A stretch of 64,000 nucleotides of DNA from Bradyrhizobium murdochi (GTDB lineage Bacteria; Pseudomonadota; Alphaproteobacteria; Rhizobiales; Xanthobacteraceae), in contig NZ_KI421483.1 in NCBI RefSeq assembly GCF_000472965.1, forward strand, positions 272,702-336,701, in the 5' to 3' direction. Positions 60,297 through 64,000 of this stretch are shown piece by piece (positions within the stretch are counted from its first letter, which is position 1; each line of letters opens with the position of its first letter). Both the position numbers and the translations under genes were made by a program. The notes beneath the pieces were generated by a model. It made no database searches and was not told where the DNA came from. It saw nothing but the letters and a program-made list of their open reading frames with translations.

Positions 60297-61568
60297 CTAC
60301 CTCGCCGCCAAAATCGTGCCCTCGACCTCGCCAAAACCGACGCGGTAGCCGTGGCCCTGGCACCAGCCGCGCATCACGAGCGAGTCGCCGTCCTCCAGGA
60401 AGGAGCGCTTGACGCCCTCGGCCAGCTCGACCGGCTCGGTGCCGTTCCAGCTTATCTCCAACAGGCTACCGCGCTGGTCCTTCTCCGGACCGGAGATGGT
60501 GCCGGAGCCTAAGAGATCGCCGACATTCATGGCGCAGCCGGATGAAGCATGGTGCACGAGCTGCTGCACCGACGACCAGTACATGTATTTGAAATTGGTG
60601 CGGCTGATGTTTTTCGGCGTCTTCATCGGCGCGGCGCGCAAGTCGACCTCGAGCGCCATGTCGTAATTGTTCGGCTGCGTCTGCTGCAAGTACGGCAGCG
60701 GTTTCGGATCCTGCGCAGGGCCATGAAGACGGAACGGCTCCAGCGCCTCGCGCGTCACCACCCACGGGCTGATCGAGGTCGCGAATACTTTTGCCTGGAA
60801 CGGGCCGAGCGGGACATATTCCCACTGCTGGATGTCGCGCGCACTCCAGTCGTTGAGGATAACGAAACCGAAGATCATCTCTTCGGCCTGCTTCTCGGTG
60901 AGCATTTCGCCCATCACCGACGGCTGGCCGACCACCACGCCCATCTCCAATTCGAAATCGAGCCGCTTGCATGGCCCAAAGCTCGGCACGTCAGCCGTCG
61001 GCGGCTTCAACTGCCCACGCGGCCGGCGCACCGGCGTGCCGCTGACCACGACGGTCGAGGCACGGCCGTTGTAGCCGATCGGCATATGCAGCCAGTTCGG
61101 CTGTAGCGCATTGTCCTTGCCGCGGAACATCACGCCGACATTGGTGGCATGCTCCTTGGACGAATAGAAATCGGTGTAGCCGGAGACCGTGAACGGCATG
61201 TGCAGCTTCACGTCCGCCATCGGCACCAGCGCGCGCTTGCGCAAGGCATCGTTGTCGCGCAGCTCGGGATGGTCGTGCCGCAAAAGCTCGCTGATCCGCG
61301 CACGCGTGCTCGACCAGACTTTTGGTCCCAGCGCCATGAACGGATTGAGCTGAGGCGCGGCGAACACCGCCGGCTCAACCAGATCAAAGCGGCAGTCCCG
61401 CGCGAGTTGCCAGAGATCGAGCACGTAGTCGCCGATCGCCACGCCGACGCGCGGGGCGAGCCCGTCCTTGGCGGAGAACACGCCGTAAGGGAGATTCTGG
61501 ATCGGGAAATGGGAATCGAGCGCGATGTCGATGAAGGAACGGAGTTTGGGATCGTTGGGGTGGGGCAC
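60297..61568 (-). CDS. fahA: Fumarylacetoacetase
   Basis: 423-aa hydrolase splitting fumarylacetoacetate to fumarate and acetoacetate, the last step of the homogentisate pathway. Family signatures: HATNVGVMFRG, DFELEMGVVVG with the metal-binding acidic residues, NDWSARDIQQWEY and GSGTISGPEKDQRG. GTG 61568 (VPHPNDPKLRSF) has AGGA upstream; a TTG nine codons earlier is the alternative. hmgA lies upstream on the same strand, separated by a palindromic repeat. Confidence 0.96.
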   Translation of the reverse strand: MPHPNDPKLRSFIDIALDSHFPIQNLPYGVFSAKDGLAPRVGVAIGDYVLDLWQLARDCRFDLVEPAVFAAPQLNPFMALGPKVWSSTRARISELLRHDHPELRDNDALRKRALVPMADVKLHMPFTVSGYTDFYSSKEHATNVGVMFRGKDNALQPNWLHMPIGYNGRASTVVVSGTPVRRPRGQLKPPTADVPSFGPCKRLDFELEMGVVVGQPSVMGEMLTEKQAEEMIFGFVILNDWSARDIQQWEYVPLGPFQAKVFATSISPWVVTREALEPFRLHGPAQDPKPLPYLQQTQPNNYDMALEVDLRAAPMKTPKNISRTNFKYMYWSSVQQLVHHASSGCAMNVGDLLGSGTISGPEKDQRGSLLEISWNGTEPVELAEGVKRSFLEDGDSLVMRGWCQGHGYRVGFGEVEGTILAAR

Positions 61569-61606
61569 AATGTTGTCCTGCTGATATCGCGACAAACTCT
61601 AACCGC

Positions 61607-61709
61607 CGTCATTCCGGGATGGTCTGAAGGACCAGACCCGGAATCTCGAGATTCTCAGGTGCGCAATTGCGCACTATAGTTCATCGCTGCGCGATGCCCC
61701 GGAATGACG
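61607..61709. repeat. Palindromic intergenic repeat, family A
   Basis: Starts CGTCATTCCGGGATGG, contains CCCGGAATCTCGAGATTC and ends GCCCCGGAATGACG, as at 1218-1319. It lies between hmgA and fahA, so it is probably transcribed with them. Confidence 0.85.
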
Positions 61710-61718
61710 AGCAGAGTG

Positions 61719-63065
61719 CTAACGCCTATTCGGATCGAACCGTTTCTCGAGGCCCTTCCAGCAATCGGCGTAGTCGTCCTGCAGCGTTGCCGACGTCGCC
61801 GCGTGCTGGGTCACCCGCTGCGGAAAGCGCGTCTCGAACATGAAGGCCATGGTGCCCGTCAGCTTCACCGGCTTCAGCTCGCCATTGCTGGCGTGATCGA
61901 AGGCCTCGCGGTCGGGGCCGTGCGGCAGCATGCAGTTGTGCAAGCTGATGCCGCCGGGCACGAAGCCCTGCGGCTTGGCGTCGTAGACGCCGTAGATCAG
62001 CCCCATGAACTCACTCATGATGTTCATGTGATACCAGGGCGGGCGGAAGGTGTTTTCGGCGACCGCCCAGCGCTCCGGGAAAATCACGAAGTCGATATTC
62101 GCGGTACCCGCCGTTTCCGACGGCGAGGTCAGCACCGTGAAGATCGAGGGATCGGGATGGTCGAAGCTGATGGCGCCGACCGGCGAGAAGGTGCGCAGAT
62201 CGTATTTGTAGGGCGCGTAATTGCCGTGCCACGCCACCACGTCGATCGGCGAATGCGGCAGCGTCGTCTTGAACAGCGAGCCGCCCCATTTCACGTACAG
62301 TTCCGTCGGCGTGTCCTTGTCCTCATAGCTGGCCACCGGCGTCAGGAAGTCGCGCGAGTTGGCGAGGCAATTGGCGCCGATCGGCCCGCGTTCCGGCAGC
62401 GTGAAGGCGCCGCCGTAGTTCTCGCAGAGATAGCCGCGCGCAGGTCCATTAGGAATCTCCACCCGGAATTTCACGCCGCGCGGGATCACCGCAATCTCGC
62501 CCGGCTCGATATCGATGCGGCCGAACTCGGTGACGAGACGCAGGTTGCCCTGCTGGGCCACGAACATCATCTCGCCGTCAGCATTGTAGAAATGCTGATC
62601 CACCATTGACTTCGTGATGAGATAGACGTGCGCGGCCATCCCTCCTTGCGTATTGGCGTCGCCCGCCGTCGTCATGGTCTGCACGCCCTGCAGGAAAGTC
62701 TTGTCTTCCTTCGGGATCGGCGCCGCACCCCAGCGGAGTTGCGAGATCGGCAAGTCATATTCGTGGCACGGCGCGGTGCGCCACAGCCCAGCATCGACCT
62801 TTTCAAAGCGGCCCGAATGCTTCACCGATGGGCGGATGCGATAGAGCCAGGAGCGCTCATTGCTGCCACGCGGCGCGGTGAAGGGCGAACCGGAGAGCTG
62901 TTCGGCGTAGAGCCCGTAGGCGCAGCGCTGCGGCGAGTTGCGGCCCATCGGCAGCGCGCCGGGCAAGGCCTCGGTTTCAAAACTGTTGCCGAAACCGGAC
63001 ATATAGCCCGGCGTCAGTTGTGCGGTGCTGCGAACGATCTGATCAGGCGAGGTGTTGATATTCAT
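61719..63065 (-). CDS. hmgA: Homogentisate 1,2-dioxygenase
   Basis: 448-aa Fe(II) ring-cleavage dioxygenase making maleylacetoacetate from homogentisate. N-terminal YMSGFGNSFETEALPGALP is the family hallmark. Iron ligands: His and Glu in PPWYHMNIMSEFMGLIYG and His in HNCMLPHGPDREAF. AGGAGGAGG before ATG 63065 is a strong ribosome binding site, located at the end of the upstream metallo-beta-lactamase-fold gene (3-bp gap). maiA, the isomerase for the next step, is not in the window. Confidence 0.98.
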   Translation of the reverse strand: MNINTSPDQIVRSTAQLTPGYMSGFGNSFETEALPGALPMGRNSPQRCAYGLYAEQLSGSPFTAPRGSNERSWLYRIRPSVKHSGRFEKVDAGLWRTAPCHEYDLPISQLRWGAAPIPKEDKTFLQGVQTMTTAGDANTQGGMAAHVYLITKSMVDQHFYNADGEMMFVAQQGNLRLVTEFGRIDIEPGEIAVIPRGVKFRVEIPNGPARGYLCENYGGAFTLPERGPIGANCLANSRDFLTPVASYEDKDTPTELYVKWGGSLFKTTLPHSPIDVVAWHGNYAPYKYDLRTFSPVGAISFDHPDPSIFTVLTSPSETAGTANIDFVIFPERWAVAENTFRPPWYHMNIMSEFMGLIYGVYDAKPQGFVPGGISLHNCMLPHGPDREAFDHASNGELKPVKLTGTMAFMFETRFPQRVTQHAATSATLQDDYADCWKGLEKRFDPNRR

Positions 63066-63068
63066 GGT

Positions 63069-64000
63069 CTATCCTCCTCCTTGCAGGGCGGCCCACATTT
63101 CCTGGTCGCGCTTGTCGGTCCAGATCACGGGATCGTCTATTCCCGAAGCCTCGTCGAACGCGCGCGAGACGTTGAACGGCAGGCAGTGCTCGTAGATGGC
63201 GAAGCTGGAAAATTTCGGGTCCATCACCTCGCGCGTCGCGGCAAAGGTCTCTTTCAGCGTGCGGCCCTTGGCAACCGAGCTTTCCGCGGCGCCATACAGC
63301 GTGGTGACGAAGTCGCGCGTCATCGCGATCGCGTCGCGCCCGGTCGAAAGTCCCTTCAGGGCGTCGCCGCGGCCCGGCGCGATCGCCTTCGGATTGAAAG
63401 CGCGGATTTCATTCAGCGTCATCGGCCATTCGCGCAAATGCGCATCGCCGCAATAGCAGGCCGAGTGATATTCGATGAGATCGCCAGAAAACATCACCTC
63501 GGCATCCGGCACCCAGGCCACGATGTCGCCCGACGTATGCCCGGCGCCGAGTTGCATCAGCCGCACCTCGCGTTTTCCTAAGTAAATCGACATCTCGCCT
63601 TCAAAGGTCAGCGTCGGCCAGGTCAGCCCGGGAATGCTCTGCGCATCCTGGAACAGGCGGGGAAAGCGGCCGTATTCGGAATCCCAATCCTGCTGGCCGC
63701 GCTCCTCGATCAGCCGATAGGTTTCGGCCGACGCCACGATGCCCTGCGCCTTGTAGGCGGAGGCGCCGAGCACGCGCACGGCGTGATAGTGCGACAGCAC
63801 GACATATTTGATCGGCTTATCGGTAACGGTGCGAACGCGCTCGATCACCTTGTTCGCCATCGCCGGCGTCGCCTGCGCGTCGAACACCAGGCAGCCGTCG
63901 TCGCCGACAATGATCGCGGAGTTCGGATCGCCCTCGGCGGTGAACGCGTAAAGATCAGTGCCGATTTCGGAGAAGGTGATCTTCTTCTCCGCGAGATCGG
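63069..64000 (-). CDS. Metallo-beta-lactamase-fold protein, partial
   Basis: At least 310 aa; the 5' end lies beyond the right edge (the frame stays open, ...ITFSEIGTDLYAFTAEGDPNSA). MBL fold: the usual HxHxDH motif appears as SHYHAVRVLG, lacking the Asp and third His; GAGHTSGDIV and FSGDLIEYHSACYCGD keep other metal-site residues. The altered motif suggests a changed metal site or a non-hydrolytic role. It abuts hmgA (3 bp between the stop and ATG), so it belongs to the homogentisate operon; its reaction is unknown. Confidence 0.85.
   Translation of the reverse strand, partial: DLAEKKITFSEIGTDLYAFTAEGDPNSAIIVGDDGCLVFDAQATPAMANKVIERVRTVTDKPIKYVVLSHYHAVRVLGASAYKAQGIVASAETYRLIEERGQQDWDSEYGRFPRLFQDAQSIPGLTWPTLTFEGEMSIYLGKREVRLMQLGAGHTSGDIVAWVPDAEVMFSGDLIEYHSACYCGDAHLREWPMTLNEIRAFNPKAIAPGRGDALKGLSTGRDAIAMTRDFVTTLYGAAESSVAKGRTLKETFAATREVMDPKFSSFAIYEHCLPFNVSRAFDEASGIDDPVIWTDKRDQEMWAALQGGG

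Overview
The window reads as a chromosomal segment of a GC-rich alphaproteobacterium, most likely Bradyrhizobium or a close relative in the same family. The inference rests on gene content (divergent acdS/Lrp pair, form II coxSLM, several orphan Bug-type solute receptors, DctPQM, otsBA, sigma-EcfG-type promoters) and on many ~50-160 bp palindromic intergenic repeats of the kind common in that group. No transposase, integrase, CRISPR array or rRNA was found. There is one tRNA gene, tRNA-Ser(GGA).

Layout. 0-5.2 kb: two acyl-CoA dehydrogenases divergent from an acyl-CoA ligase, then an XRE-type regulator. 5.4-8.5 kb: a VIT/VWA surface protein ending in an LPRTA sorting signal, followed by a class GN-type sortase; a strong terminator and a palindromic repeat lie between them. 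8.7-15 kb: an ATP-grasp acyl-CoA synthetase, a secreted trypsin-like protease, a HAD hydrolase and a MoxR/VWA pair. 15-19.1 kb: a translationally coupled periplasmic molybdenum hydroxylase (triheme cytochrome c, 2Fe-2S subunit, molybdopterin subunit). 19.4-22.9 kb: recQ, then acdS (ACC deaminase) with its divergent Lrp-type regulator. 23-29.2 kb: small hypothetical proteins, an S1C-type protease, a Bug receptor, and TPR and FecR-domain proteins. 29.5-32.1 kb: a VCBS-repeat protein with an unusual block of cysteines.

33-44.7 kb is the most mosaic part: dgoK-dgoA, a TRAP transporter with dctP convergent to dctQM, a nitroreductase, an L,D-transpeptidase, and an HxlR-controlled DUF899/NmrA cluster containing a truncated GST. 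Short direct repeats of the tRNA-Ser 3' end occur at 34967, 39017 and 41422, all in the orientation of the tRNA at 44659. This suggests stepwise insertion at that tRNA.

45.5-50.3 kb: a trehalose/stress block (MFS transporter-otsB-otsA and a DUF3175 protein). The operon and the DUF3175 gene each have a perfect GGAAC-N16-CGTT promoter, and otsA has a near match. 50.5-56.7 kb: a chemoreceptor and form II coxSLM ending in a classic terminator. 56.8-64 kb: a CaiB-type racemase/transferase and the homogentisate route of tyrosine catabolism (hppD, Lrp-type regulator, fahA, hmgA and a metallo-beta-lactamase-fold protein running off the window). hppD has a perfect FNR/FixK-type palindrome just upstream of its ribosome binding site.

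Functional calls come from motifs and family knowledge only; no database search was run. Start codons were moved from the longest open frame where a ribosome binding site, signal peptide or repeat boundary argued for it.
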